From assembly GCA_016721465.1 (NCBI GenBank), contig JADKIA010000030.1:1-64000 (forward strand): a DNA stretch of 64,000 nucleotides, written 5' to 3'. Source of the DNA: Ideonella sp. (lineage in GTDB: Bacteria > Pseudomonadota > Gammaproteobacteria > Burkholderiales > Burkholderiaceae_C). The stretch's first letter is position 1. The number at the start of each line of letters is the position of its first letter. Of this stretch, positions 28,314 through 36,729 are shown in pieces. The position numbers were made by a program, and so were the translations under genes. The notes under the pieces were generated by a model. That model had not been told where the DNA came from. It ran no database searches and saw nothing but the letters and a program-made list of their open reading frames with translations.

Positions 28314-29624
28314 ATGAGCTACCGCCGCCACGACATCGCCCGGATGGTGCAGGACGATCGCGTGCACCGCGATCTGTACCTCAGCCCGGAGCTGTTTGCG
28401 CTGGAGCAGCGGCACTTCTTCGCCAACACCTGGAGTTACCTCGGCCACACCAGCCAGGTGCCCCAGGTGGGCGACTACCTGGCGGTGGACATCGCGGGGC
28501 GCCCGTTGCTGATGGTGCGCCAGCCCGATGGCGGCATCCGCGTGCTGCACAACCGCTGCCCGCACAAGGGTTCGCCACTGGCCAGCGATGCCTGCGGCAA
28601 CGTGGGTAAGTTCATCCGTTGCCCCTACCATGCCTGGACCTTCAAGCTCGACGGCGCGCCGCTGGCGGTGCCCTTGAAGGCGGGCTACGAAGGCACGGCG
28701 CTGAAGGACTGCGAATCGGGCCAGGGCATGGCCGCGTGCAGGCACGTGGCCGCGTACCGCGACTTCGTCTTCGTCAAGCTCGGCGATGCGGGCCCGGGCT
28801 TCGAGGCCTATTTCGGCGAGGCGCTGCGCAGCATCGACAACCTGGTGGACCGCTCACCCGTGGGCCGCCTGCGTGTCGAAGGCGGCGTGCTGCGCAACAT
28901 CATCCACTGCAACTGGAAGATGTACCTGGAGAACATCAACGACACGGTGCACCCGCTGTCCACGCACGAGTCGGCCACTGCGGCGGCGGCCGCGCTGTGG
29001 CAGGGCCAGCCCGCCGATGCACCCAAGCCGATGGCGATGGAGCAGATCCTGCCCTTCGGCGCGGGCTTCGACTTCTTCGACCGCATGGGCGGCCGCGTCT
29101 ACCCCAACGGCCACAGTGTGCTGGGGGTGAACTTCAGCATCCACTCCGGCTACGCGCAGTTGCCCGAATACGAGGCGGCCCTGCGCGCGGCGCACGGCGA
29201 GCAGCGCGCCACCGAGGTGCTGCAGCACTCGCCACAGAACGCGGTGTGCTTTCCCAGCCTGTCGGTGAAGGGGTCACCACAGGCCATCCGCGTGATCCGG
29301 CCGCTGGCGGCCGACAAGACGCTGCTGGAGGCCTGGAGCTTTCGCGTCGAGGGCGCGCCCGAGCTGCTGTTCGAGCGCTCGATGATGTACAACCGGCTGG
29401 TGTTCTCACCCATGTCGGTGGTGGCACACGACGACGTGCACCTGTTCGAGGGCATGCAGCGTGCGCTGCGGGCCGATGGCAACGACTGGATCAGCCTGCA
29501 CCGCAATTTCCAACCGGACGAGCGGACGCAGGGCACGCTGGACTGCAATGGCACCAACGAGCTGCTGATGCGCAACCAGTTCCGCGCCTGGGCGCAGTTC
29601 ATGGCCCTGACGATGGAGGACTGA
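28314..29624 (+). CDS. Rieske ring-hydroxylating oxygenase, alpha subunit 2
   Basis: 436-aa second Rieske alpha chain. Rieske ligands are C82-H84 (RCPHKG) and C103-H106 (CPYHAW). The iron site is NWKMYLENINDTVHPLSTH with D210, H213, H218. All catalytic residues are intact. It is clearly paralogous to alpha 1 (e.g. SIDNLVDRSP, MRNQFRAWAQ in both) but has a different substrate-pocket sequence. ATG 28314 lacks a clear ribosome-binding site. No second reductase is nearby, so the PDR-type reductase at 18541 may serve it. It lies between the two binding-protein genes, suggesting acquisition or duplication as a module. Confidence 0.9.
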   Translation: MSYRRHDIARMVQDDRVHRDLYLSPELFALEQRHFFANTWSYLGHTSQVPQVGDYLAVDIAGRPLLMVRQPDGGIRVLHNRCPHKGSPLASDACGNVGKFIRCPYHAWTFKLDGAPLAVPLKAGYEGTALKDCESGQGMAACRHVAAYRDFVFVKLGDAGPGFEAYFGEALRSIDNLVDRSPVGRLRVEGGVLRNIIHCNWKMYLENINDTVHPLSTHESATAAAAALWQGQPADAPKPMAMEQILPFGAGFDFFDRMGGRVYPNGHSVLGVNFSIHSGYAQLPEYEAALRAAHGEQRATEVLQHSPQNAVCFPSLSVKGSPQAIRVIRPLAADKTLLEAWSFRVEGAPELLFERSMMYNRLVFSPMSVVAHDDVHLFEGMQRALRADGNDWISLHRNFQPDERTQGTLDCNGTNELLMRNQFRAWAQFMALTMED

Positions 29625-29628
29625 TCGC

Positions 29629-30189
29629 ATGAGCCCCGCACGGCCGCCCGATGGGGCGACTTCCCTCCTGGAGGAACAGGGCCACAGGCCCAAGGGTGCT
29701 CCATCGAGTGCCGCCACCGAACGCGAACTGCAGGATTTCATCGTCCAGGAGGCGCGTCTCATCGACACCCGCCAGCTCGACGACTGGCTGGCGCTGTTCG
29801 CCGACAATGGTCGTTATTGGATTCCGTTGAACGGCGCGGCGCAATCCGAAGGCGACGCGGTGAACGCGCTGGCCGATGAAGACCGCCTGCTGTTGTCGCT
29901 GCGCATCGAGCGGCTGAAGAACCCGCGCGCCCACTCCCAGCGCCCGCCCAGCCAATGCCAGCATGTGCTGCAGACGCCGCGGCTGGTGCGGGCCGATGAG
30001 CCGACCGGGCGCTACGAGCTGCTCACCCCGTTCCTGTATGTCGAAGCCCAGGGGGATCGACAGCAGCTGTTGACCGGCACCTTGCGCCACCGACTGGTGA
30101 GGCACGATGGCGGCCTGAGGATCGAGCTCAAGCGGGTTGATCTGCTCAATGCCGGCGAGGCCCTGCCCGCCATCCAGCTCTTTCCCTGA
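29629..30189 (+). CDS. Ring-hydroxylating oxygenase, beta subunit 2
   Basis: 186-aa beta chain: QLDDWLALFADNGRYWIPL and EDRLLLSLRIERLKN match beta 1 and the SnoaL-like fold. The first about 28 residues (MSPARPPDGATSLLEEQGHR ...) have no counterpart in beta 1. They are encoded by GC-rich repeat-like DNA with a CCTCCTGGAGG palindrome (about 29665-29675). ATG 29629 follows the alpha stop by four bases. A later, undetected start is possible but there is no downstream ATG before the domain. Pairs with alpha 2. Confidence 0.85.
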   Translation: MSPARPPDGATSLLEEQGHRPKGAPSSAATERELQDFIVQEARLIDTRQLDDWLALFADNGRYWIPLNGAAQSEGDAVNALADEDRLLLSLRIERLKNPRAHSQRPPSQCQHVLQTPRLVRADEPTGRYELLTPFLYVEAQGDRQQLLTGTLRHRLVRHDGGLRIELKRVDLLNAGEALPAIQLFP

Positions 30190-30235
30190 CCTGTTTTCAC
30201 CACTACCCCCCCAACCTTTCACCGGAGCCATACCC

Positions 30236-31393
30236 ATGAAGAAGCTGATCCGTTCTGCGGCCCTTGCCGTCTGCACCATGGCGCTGGCCGCCAGCACCCT
30301 GGCCGCCGACCTCAAGGTGGGGCTGAGCGTCTCCTTGTCCGGCCCCAACTCGTCCTTGGGCATCCCTTACGCCAAGGGCATGCAGGCCGCTTTGGCCTAC
30401 AAGGGTGAGATCGGTGGACGCAAGGTGCAGTTGATCGTGCTGGACGATGCGTCCGACCCGACCACGGCGGGTCGCAATGCGCGCAAGCTGATCGAGGAGG
30501 ACAAGGTCGACGTGCTGATGGGCACTTCCGGTGTGCCGGCCGCCATTGCGATGGCGCAGGTGGGCAAGGAGGCCAAGGCGCCGATGATCGGCTTGTCGCC
30601 CATCTCGATCGACCCTGCCGACAACCCCTGGGTGATGACGGTGGCGCAGCCGACGCAGCTGATGGTGGACGCCGTGGTCGAGCGCATGAAGCGCAACGGC
30701 GTGAAGACCGTGGGCTACATCGGCTTCACCGATGCCTGGGGCGACCTGGTCTACAACGCGCTGATCAAGGCCGCCGAACCGGCCGGCATCAAGGTGCTGA
30801 CCAACGAGCGCTATGCGCGGGCCGATGCCTCCGTCACCGGCCAGATCCTGAAGATCGTGGCGCTGCGGCCGGACGCGGTGATGACGGGCGGCGCTGGCAC
30901 CCCGGGTGCTTTGCCTTTCCTGGCCCTGGCCGAACGCGGCTTCAAGGGCGGCGTGTATGGACAGCACGGCCTGATCAACCCGGACTTCATCCGCGTGGCG
31001 GGCGCGGCGGGCAATGGCGCGCTGATGCCCACCGGGCCGGTGATCGTGGCCGAACAGTTGCCGGCCGACCACCCCACCAGGAAGATGGCGCTGGACTTCC
31101 GCGCCGTGTTCCAGAAGGTGAACAACGCGCCGTCCACCGACGCGTTCTCGGCCTACTCGTTCGACGGCTGGCTGGTCTTTGCCGATGCGGCCGCGCGCGC
31201 CCTGCAGGCCACCAAGGCCGAGCCAGGCACGGCGGAGTTCCGCCTGGCGCTGCGCGACGCGATCATGAGCGTGAAGGAGGTGGTGGGCACGCACGGCGTC
31301 TACAACTTCAAGCCGGGCAATCTGTACGGCGTGGACAACCGCGCGCGGGTGATCGTCAAGCTCGAAAACGGCCAGTGGAAGCTGGCACCTTGA
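30236..31393 (+). CDS. Branched-chain-amino-acid-type ABC transporter solute-binding protein 2
   Basis: 385-aa binding protein, paralogue of the one at 27124 and the same length. Signal peptide MKKLIRSAALAVCTMALAAS with TLA-ADL cleavage, then LKVGLSVSLSGPNSSLGIPY. The untranslated leader also resembles that of copy 1 (TGTTTTC followed by CCAAC), so the duplication included regulatory sequence. It lies immediately upstream of the permease and ATPase genes. Differences in the ligand region (e.g. GTSGVPAAIAMAQ against GTAGSPGSLAIAA) suggest two related ligands for one transporter. Confidence 0.92.
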   Translation: MKKLIRSAALAVCTMALAASTLAADLKVGLSVSLSGPNSSLGIPYAKGMQAALAYKGEIGGRKVQLIVLDDASDPTTAGRNARKLIEEDKVDVLMGTSGVPAAIAMAQVGKEAKAPMIGLSPISIDPADNPWVMTVAQPTQLMVDAVVERMKRNGVKTVGYIGFTDAWGDLVYNALIKAAEPAGIKVLTNERYARADASVTGQILKIVALRPDAVMTGGAGTPGALPFLALAERGFKGGVYGQHGLINPDFIRVAGAAGNGALMPTGPVIVAEQLPADHPTRKMALDFRAVFQKVNNAPSTDAFSAYSFDGWLVFADAAARALQATKAEPGTAEFRLALRDAIMSVKEVVGTHGVYNFKPGNLYGVDNRARVIVKLENGQWKLAP

Positions 31394-31424
31394 GGTTTCA
31401 GCCGCCCGCGAACGGAGACGCTGA

Positions 31425-32480
31425 ATGACTTGGGACGTGGCGCTGATCCTGGCCATCGACGGCCTGGCCAACGGGGCGGTGTACCTGCTGGCCGGGCTGG
31501 GTCTGGTGCTGATCTTTTCCGTGACGCGGGTGGTGTTCGTGCCCTTCGGCGATGTGGTGGCCTTCGCCGCGCTGTCGCTGGCCGCTTTCGAGACCGGCCG
31601 CACGCCGGCCACGATCGGCCTGGTGGCCACGCTGGCCACGCTGGCCGTGAGCGTCGAGGTGGTGAGCCTGGTGCGCCAGGGTGAGTTGGCGCGGCTGCCC
31701 CGCGCGCTGCTCGGCTGGGGCGTGCTGCCGGCGCTGCCATGTCTGGCCGCATGGGCGATTTCGGGCACGGCCGCGCCGGCGGTGCTGCGCATCGCGGTGG
31801 CCATCGCGCTGGTGGTGCCCATCACGCCCCTGGTGGCGCGTGTGGCGCTGCAGCCCATCGCCGATGCCTCGGTGCTGGTGCTGCTGATCGCCTCGCTGGC
31901 GCTGCACTTCCTGCTCTCGGGACTGGGCCTGCTCTTCTTCGGGCCGGAGGGCTCGCGCACCGGGCCGCTGGCCGACGGGGCCTTGACGCTGCCCGGCGGC
32001 TTCCCGCTCAGCGCGCAGGTGATGCTGATGATCGCGGCGGCGCTGGTGCTCAGCGCAATGTTCTACCTGCTGTTCGAGCGCACCGTGGCCGGCAAGGCGC
32101 TGCGCGCCACGGCGGTGAACCGCGTGGGCGCGCGCCTGGTGGGCATCCGACCGGCGCGCACGGCCTTGCTGGCCTACACGCTGGCGGGCCTGCTGGCCGG
32201 GCTGATCGGCGTGCTGGTGGCGCCGGTGACAACGATGTACTACGACTCGGGCTTCCTGATCGGCCTGAAGGCCTTCGTGGCCGCCATCATCGGCGGCCTG
32301 GTGAGCTACCCGCTCACGGCCATCGGCGCGCTGGCGGTGGGTGCGGTGGAGAGCTTCGCTTCGTTCTGGAGCGGGGCCTTCAAGGACGTGATCGTGTTCA
32401 GCCTGCTGATCCCGGTGTTGATGCTGCGCTCCTTCATGGCGCGGCACGATGAGGAAGACGCCGAGGAGATCGACCAATGA
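31425..32480 (+). CDS. ABC transporter permease, LivH type
   Basis: 351-aa inner-membrane permease with about eight hydrophobic segments. It has the LivH start (LAIDGLANGAVYLLAGLGLV) and the EAA-like VNRVGARLVGIRPAR region; the C-terminus DEEDAEEIDQ is acidic. It works with the LivM-LivG fusion and LivF. The start at ATG 31425 is 31 bases after binding protein 2; its stop overlaps the next ATG (ATGA). Likely imports the aromatic substrate recognised by the two binding proteins. Confidence 0.92.
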   Translation: MTWDVALILAIDGLANGAVYLLAGLGLVLIFSVTRVVFVPFGDVVAFAALSLAAFETGRTPATIGLVATLATLAVSVEVVSLVRQGELARLPRALLGWGVLPALPCLAAWAISGTAAPAVLRIAVAIALVVPITPLVARVALQPIADASVLVLLIASLALHFLLSGLGLLFFGPEGSRTGPLADGALTLPGGFPLSAQVMLMIAAALVLSAMFYLLFERTVAGKALRATAVNRVGARLVGIRPARTALLAYTLAGLLAGLIGVLVAPVTTMYYDSGFLIGLKAFVAAIIGGLVSYPLTAIGALAVGAVESFASFWSGAFKDVIVFSLLIPVLMLRSFMARHDEEDAEEIDQ

Positions 32481-34999
32481 ATGTGCGCCATCTCTTCATG
32501 GGTGGCCTGGTGCTGGCGCTGGCTGTGGTGCCCCAATGGCTGGGCAACTTCGCCGTCTCGCTGCTCAACGATGTGGGCATCGGCGCGCTGGTGGCCCTCG
32601 GGTTGGTGCTGCTCACCGGCGTGGGCGGGGCCACTTCTTTCGGGCAGGCGGCCTTTGTCGGTATCTCGGCCTATGGCACCGCCTGGCTCACCACCACGCA
32701 GGGCGCATCGCCCTGGCTGGGCCTGCTGTTCGGCCTGGGTCTCACCGCGTTGGCCGCACTGGCCATCGGCATGCTGACGCTCCGCCTTGGCGGCCACTTC
32801 CTGCCGCTGTCCACCATCGCCTGGGGCCTGTCGATCGCGCTGCTGTTCGGCAACATGGACGCGCTGGGCCGCCACACGGGGCTGTCCAACATCCCGCCGC
32901 TGAAGCTGGGTGGCTGGTCGCTGGCCGACCCGCGCTCGATGTACTACCTGATCTGGCTGCTGCTCGGGCTGGCCTTACTGTTCTGCCGCAACCTGCTGGC
33001 ATCGCGCCCGGGCCGCGCCATCCGCGGGCTGCGCGGGGGTTCCACGCTGCTGGCCAGCGTGGGGGCCGATGCCTTCCGCGTGCGCCTGACGCTGTTCGTG
33101 CTGGCCGCGCTGCTGGCCGGCCTGGCCGGTTGGTTGTATGCGCACATGAACCGCTTCGTCAGCCCCTCGCCCTTCGATGTGCGCGCCAGCATCGAATACC
33201 TGTTGATGGCCGTGGCCGGAGGGCTCGGGCAGCTCAGCGGCGCGCTGGTGGGCTCGGCGCTGGTGCTGATTCTGAAGAACGGCTTGCAGGACGCACTGCC
33301 GCTGATCACCCAGCGCGGCGGGCAGCTCGAAGGGGTGGTGTTCGCGATCCTGTTCATCGTGCTGCTGCAGCGCGCTCGCGGCGGTCTGATGGGCTATGCC
33401 TCGCGCTGGTGGCACGGCCGCTTTCCGCCGACGCAGCAAGTGGCCTCGATGGGTCATTTGGCGGACCCCTTGCCCCGACGTGCCTTGCCCGCGCGCGGTG
33501 AGGCGGTGTTGTCGGTGCAGGGGGCGGTCAAGCGCTTCGGGGGCCTCGTGGCCGTGAACGACGTGAGTTTCGAAGTGCGTGCCGGCGAGATCGTCGGGCT
33601 GATCGGGCCCAATGGGGCGGGCAAATCCACCATGTTCAACCTGCTCACCGGCACGCTGCCGATGAGCGCGGGGCGCGTATTCTTTCTCGGCCAAGACATC
33701 ACCGGCCTGCCGCAGCAACGCATTGCACGCCTGGGCCTGGCGCGCACCTTCCAGCACGTGAAGCTGCGACCGCACATGAGCCTGCTCGACAACGTGGCCA
33801 TGGGCGCGCATGCCCGCACGGGCGCTGGTCTGCTGGCCGCCGGACTGCGCCTGGACCGCCGCGAGGAGGCGCAGATCATGGCCGTGGCGCGGCAGCAGCT
33901 CGATCGCATCGGCCTGGCCGGGCGCGAGCACGAGATCGCCGGCAGCCTGCCGCTGGGCATGCAACGCATCCTGGAGATCGCGCGCGCGCTGGCCGCCGAC
34001 CCGGTGCTGCTGGTGCTCGACGAGCCCGCCGCCGGCCTGCGGCGCAAGGAGAAGCAGGCCCTGGCCGAGCTGTTGCGCCGCCTGCGCGACGAGGGCGTGA
34101 CCATCCTCATCGTCGAACACGACATGGACTTCGTGATGAAACTGGTGGACCGGCTGGTGGTGATGACCTTTGGCTCCAAGCTGGTCGAAGGCGTGCCCGC
34201 GGCGGTGCGGGCCGACCCGCAGGTGCAGGCGGCCTACCTTGGCAGCTCGGTGGCCGTGTCGGCGAGCGGGCCGAGCGCCGGGCCGCCAGCGGGCCGGGCC
34301 TGGCAGGCACAGAAGCCGCGGGACTGTCTGGTCCGACCCTCAGCGCCATGCCCTCGGGGGATCGGCCGACGCGCCCGTCGGGCGAGGGGCTGTCATGACT
34401 TCGATGCTGGAGATCGACAAGCTGCACGTGTCCTACGGGCAGGTGGAAGCGGTGCGCGGTGTGTCGCTGTCGCTGCAGCCGGGACAGATCGTCTCGGTGA
34501 TCGGCCCCAATGGCGCCGGCAAGACCACGCTGCTCGGCGCGGTGATGGGCCTGCTGCCCTCGCAGGGCGGCCTGCGTTTCGAGGGCGAGGACCTGCGGGC
34601 ACTGGATGTGGAGTCGCGCGTGGAGCGGGGCCTGTGCCTGGTGCCCGAGAAGCGCGAGCTGTTCGGCGAACTCAGCGTGCTGGACAACCTGCAGCTCGGT
34701 GCCTATGCCAAGCGGCTGAAGAGTGCCGCGCTGAAGAGCCGGCTCGATGGCGTGTGCGACCGCTTCCCGCGCCTGGCCGAGCGCCGCAAGCAGCGCGCCG
34801 ACACGCTGTCGGGCGGCGAGCGGCAGATGCTGGCCGTGGGCCGCGCGCTGATGTCGGCGCCGCGCCTGCTGATGCTGGACGAACCCAGCCTGGGGCTGGC
34901 GCCGCTGATCGTGGTGGAGATCCTGTCCATCGTGCGCCGCCTGCGCGAGGAGGGCGTGTCCATCCTGCTGGTGGAGCAGAACGCCCGTGCGGCGCTTGA
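32477..34999 (+). CDS. ABC transporter permease-ATPase fusion, LivM-LivG, without a normal stop codon
   Basis: Residues 1 to about 310 are a LivM-type permease (GIGALVALGLVLLTGVGGAT, GQLSGALVGSALVLILKNG). Residues about 340-590 are a LivG ATPase with Walker A GPNGAGKST, Q-loop TFQHVKL and Walker B LVLDEPAAG. Permease-ATPase fusions of this kind are known. The LivG domain ends at AAYLGS (about 34245), where a stop is expected. Instead the frame runs on through a palindromic repeat and then 605 bases out of frame through livF, to a stop at 34999 (840 codons in all). The signature loop reads LPLGMQRILEIARAL, normal for LivG. The extra about 240 residues are probably not a functional domain. Confidence 0.85.
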   Translation: MNVRHLFMGGLVLALAVVPQWLGNFAVSLLNDVGIGALVALGLVLLTGVGGATSFGQAAFVGISAYGTAWLTTTQGASPWLGLLFGLGLTALAALAIGMLTLRLGGHFLPLSTIAWGLSIALLFGNMDALGRHTGLSNIPPLKLGGWSLADPRSMYYLIWLLLGLALLFCRNLLASRPGRAIRGLRGGSTLLASVGADAFRVRLTLFVLAALLAGLAGWLYAHMNRFVSPSPFDVRASIEYLLMAVAGGLGQLSGALVGSALVLILKNGLQDALPLITQRGGQLEGVVFAILFIVLLQRARGGLMGYASRWWHGRFPPTQQVASMGHLADPLPRRALPARGEAVLSVQGAVKRFGGLVAVNDVSFEVRAGEIVGLIGPNGAGKSTMFNLLTGTLPMSAGRVFFLGQDITGLPQQRIARLGLARTFQHVKLRPHMSLLDNVAMGAHARTGAGLLAAGLRLDRREEAQIMAVARQQLDRIGLAGREHEIAGSLPLGMQRILEIARALAADPVLLVLDEPAAGLRRKEKQALAELLRRLRDEGVTILIVEHDMDFVMKLVDRLVVMTFGSKLVEGVPAAVRADPQVQAAYLGSSVAVSASGPSAGPPAGRAWQAQKPRDCLVRPSAPCPRGIGRRARRARGCHDFDAGDRQAARVLRAGGSGARCVAVAAAGTDRLGDRPQWRRQDHAARRGDGPAALAGRPAFRGRGPAGTGCGVARGAGPVPGAREARAVRRTQRAGQPAARCLCQAAEECRAEEPARWRVRPLPAPGRAPQAARRHAVGRRAADAGRGPRADVGAAPADAGRTQPGAGAADRGGDPVHRAPPARGGRVHPAGGAERPCGA
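34258..34394 (+). repeat. Short palindromic repeat, copy 3 (livG-livF junction)
   Basis: GC-rich block with CCCTCGGGGG at 34351-34360, then ATCGGCCGACG and GGGCGAGGGGCTGTC directly before livF ATG 34395. It matches copy 1 at about 37 of 45 positions. GAGGGG (34384-34389) is the only ribosome-binding site of livF. The block has no stop in the livG frame. Confidence 0.7.
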
Positions 35000-35123
35000 G
35001 AGTTCGGACCAGGGCTATGTGCTGGAAACCGGCGAAGTCGCACTCAGCGGTGAGTCGAGCGTGCTGGCCAACGACCCTCGTGTGCAAGCCACCTACCTGG
35101 GCGGCGCGACCGATGACGACTGA
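34395..35123 (+). CDS. ABC transporter ATP-binding protein, LivF type
   Basis: 242-aa ATPase: MLEIDKLHVSYGQVEAVRGV, Walker A GPNGAGKTT, signature LSGGERQMLAVGRALM, Walker B LLMLDEPSLGLAP, H-loop region LLVEQNARAAL. Partner of the LivG half of the preceding fusion. Its whole first 605 bases overlap the read-through frame of that gene. Translation start at ATG 34395 depends on GAGGGG from the palindromic repeat. Its 3' end overlaps the ligase start by 11 bases. Confidence 0.92.
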   Translation: MTSMLEIDKLHVSYGQVEAVRGVSLSLQPGQIVSVIGPNGAGKTTLLGAVMGLLPSQGGLRFEGEDLRALDVESRVERGLCLVPEKRELFGELSVLDNLQLGAYAKRLKSAALKSRLDGVCDRFPRLAERRKQRADTLSGGERQMLAVGRALMSAPRLLMLDEPSLGLAPLIVVEILSIVRRLREEGVSILLVEQNARAALESSDQGYVLETGEVALSGESSVLANDPRVQATYLGGATDDD

Positions 35124-36729
35124 TGCGACGCCCGTGATGCCTCTGCCGCCGGCGCGGCGCACCCTGCCGGCGATGCTGCAGTTCGCTGCCGAACGGTTCG
35201 GCGACCGGCCACTGCTGCAATTGGCGGGCACGCGATGGAGCCACCGCGATGCCGCCGACCTGGCGGCGCGCCGCGCAGCTGCGCTGCAAGACGCCGGGGT
35301 GGGTCGCGGCGATCGGGTGGCCCTGCTGTGCGGCAACCGTGCCGAGTTGTTGGAGGTTTTTCTGGGCTGCGGCTGGCTGGGCGCGCTGTCGGTGCCCATC
35401 AACACGGCGTCGATGGGGCCGCAGATCGGCTACGGCCTGGCCGACAGTGGTGCCCGGCTGCTGGTGATCGAGGTCGGGTTCCTCGAGCGCTTGGCCCTGG
35501 TGGATCTGGCGGCGACGGGCCTGCAGACGATCTGGATCGTTGGGGCATCGGCACCGGCTGAAGCGCCGGCTGAGTTGCAGGGCGTGCCGTGCCGGGCATG
35601 GCCGGTGGCCCGCGAGCCGGTCGAGCACGCGGCTGTGGCGCCGGGTGATGCCCTGGCCATCCTCTACACGTCGGGCACCAGCGGACCGGCCAAGGGGGTG
35701 CTGTGTCCACATGCCCAGTACCACTGGTGGGGGGTGCACAGCGCCCAGGTGCTGGGCGTCACCGGACAGGATGTGCTGTGCACCACGTTGCCACTGTTCC
35801 ACATCAACGCACTCAACACCTTCGCGCAGGCTCTGCTGTCGGGGGCACAGGTGGCTTACCTGTGGCGCTTCTCGGCGTCCGGGTTCTGGCCCGAGATGGT
35901 GGCGCTGCGGGCCAGCGTGGTCTACCTGCTGGGTGCCATGGTGCCCATGCTGCTGGCGCAGCCTGAAAGCACGGCCGAGCGCCAGCACCGCGTGCGCATC
36001 GGCCTGGGGCCGGGCGTGCCGGCCGCGGCCAGCGCGGCCTTTGCCGCGCGCTGCGGCGTGCCCCTGCTGGAAGGCTATGGCTCCACCGAGACCAACTTCG
36101 TCATCGCCAACCGCCTGAACACGCCCCACCCCGGTGCCATGGGATGGCTGCGCGCGGGTTTCGATGCCCGGGTGGTCGACGAGCACGACATGGAGCTCCC
36201 GCCCGGCCAGGCCGGTGAGCTGGTGCTGCGCGCCGATGAGCCATTCGCCTTTGCCAGCGGCTATCACGGCATGCCCGACAAGACGGTGGAGGCCTGGCGC
36301 AACCTGTGGTTCCACACCGGCGACCGCGTGGTGCGCGAGGTGGATGGCTGCTTCCGTTTCATCGACCGCATCAAGGACGCGATCCGCCGCCGCGGCGAGA
36401 ACATCTCGGCCTACGAGGTGGAGCAGGTGCTGCAGATGCACCCCGCGGTGGCCTCGGTTGCTGTCTACCCCGTGCATTCGGAGTTGGCGGAGGACGAGGT
36501 GATGGCGGCCGTCGTCGTGCGCGATGGCGCCGCGGTGGATGGCGCTGGTCTGGTCGAGTTCTGCCAGCCACGGCTGCCGCGTTTCGCCGTGCCGCGCTAC
36601 ATCGAATTCATGCGTGAGCTGCCACGCACCGAGAACGGCAAGGTGCAGAAGTACAGGCTGCGCGAGCGTGGCGTGACCGCAGCCAGCTGGGAGCGGCCAG
36701 GCGCGGCTTCAGGGCAACGCTCGAAATGA
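35113..36729 (+). CDS. AMP-dependent acyl-CoA synthetase (ligase) 2
   Basis: 538-aa ANL-superfamily ligase: LAILYTSGTSGPAKGV (P-loop), LLEGYGSTETNFV, WFHTGDRVVRE, FIDRIKDAIRRRGENIS and terminal TENGKVQKYRLRE with the catalytic Lys. Related to CaiC/crotonobetaine-type ligases. It differs substantially from ligase 1 at 21415, so the pathway may activate two different acids, or one ligase may act on the imported substrate. ATG 35113 lies inside livF (11-base overlap); the stop overlaps the next gene (ATGA). Confidence 0.9.
   Translation: MTTDATPVMPLPPARRTLPAMLQFAAERFGDRPLLQLAGTRWSHRDAADLAARRAAALQDAGVGRGDRVALLCGNRAELLEVFLGCGWLGALSVPINTASMGPQIGYGLADSGARLLVIEVGFLERLALVDLAATGLQTIWIVGASAPAEAPAELQGVPCRAWPVAREPVEHAAVAPGDALAILYTSGTSGPAKGVLCPHAQYHWWGVHSAQVLGVTGQDVLCTTLPLFHINALNTFAQALLSGAQVAYLWRFSASGFWPEMVALRASVVYLLGAMVPMLLAQPESTAERQHRVRIGLGPGVPAAASAAFAARCGVPLLEGYGSTETNFVIANRLNTPHPGAMGWLRAGFDARVVDEHDMELPPGQAGELVLRADEPFAFASGYHGMPDKTVEAWRNLWFHTGDRVVREVDGCFRFIDRIKDAIRRRGENISAYEVEQVLQMHPAVASVAVYPVHSELAEDEVMAAVVVRDGAAVDGAGLVEFCQPRLPRFAVPRYIEFMRELPRTENGKVQKYRLRERGVTAASWERPGAASGQRSK

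Noticed and set aside
27124..35123. Ordinary leucine/isoleucine/valine transporter
   Set aside because: Genes are interleaved with Rieske oxygenase and CoA-ligase genes; catabolic-island Liv-type transporters commonly import aromatic acids. Branched amino acids cannot be excluded.
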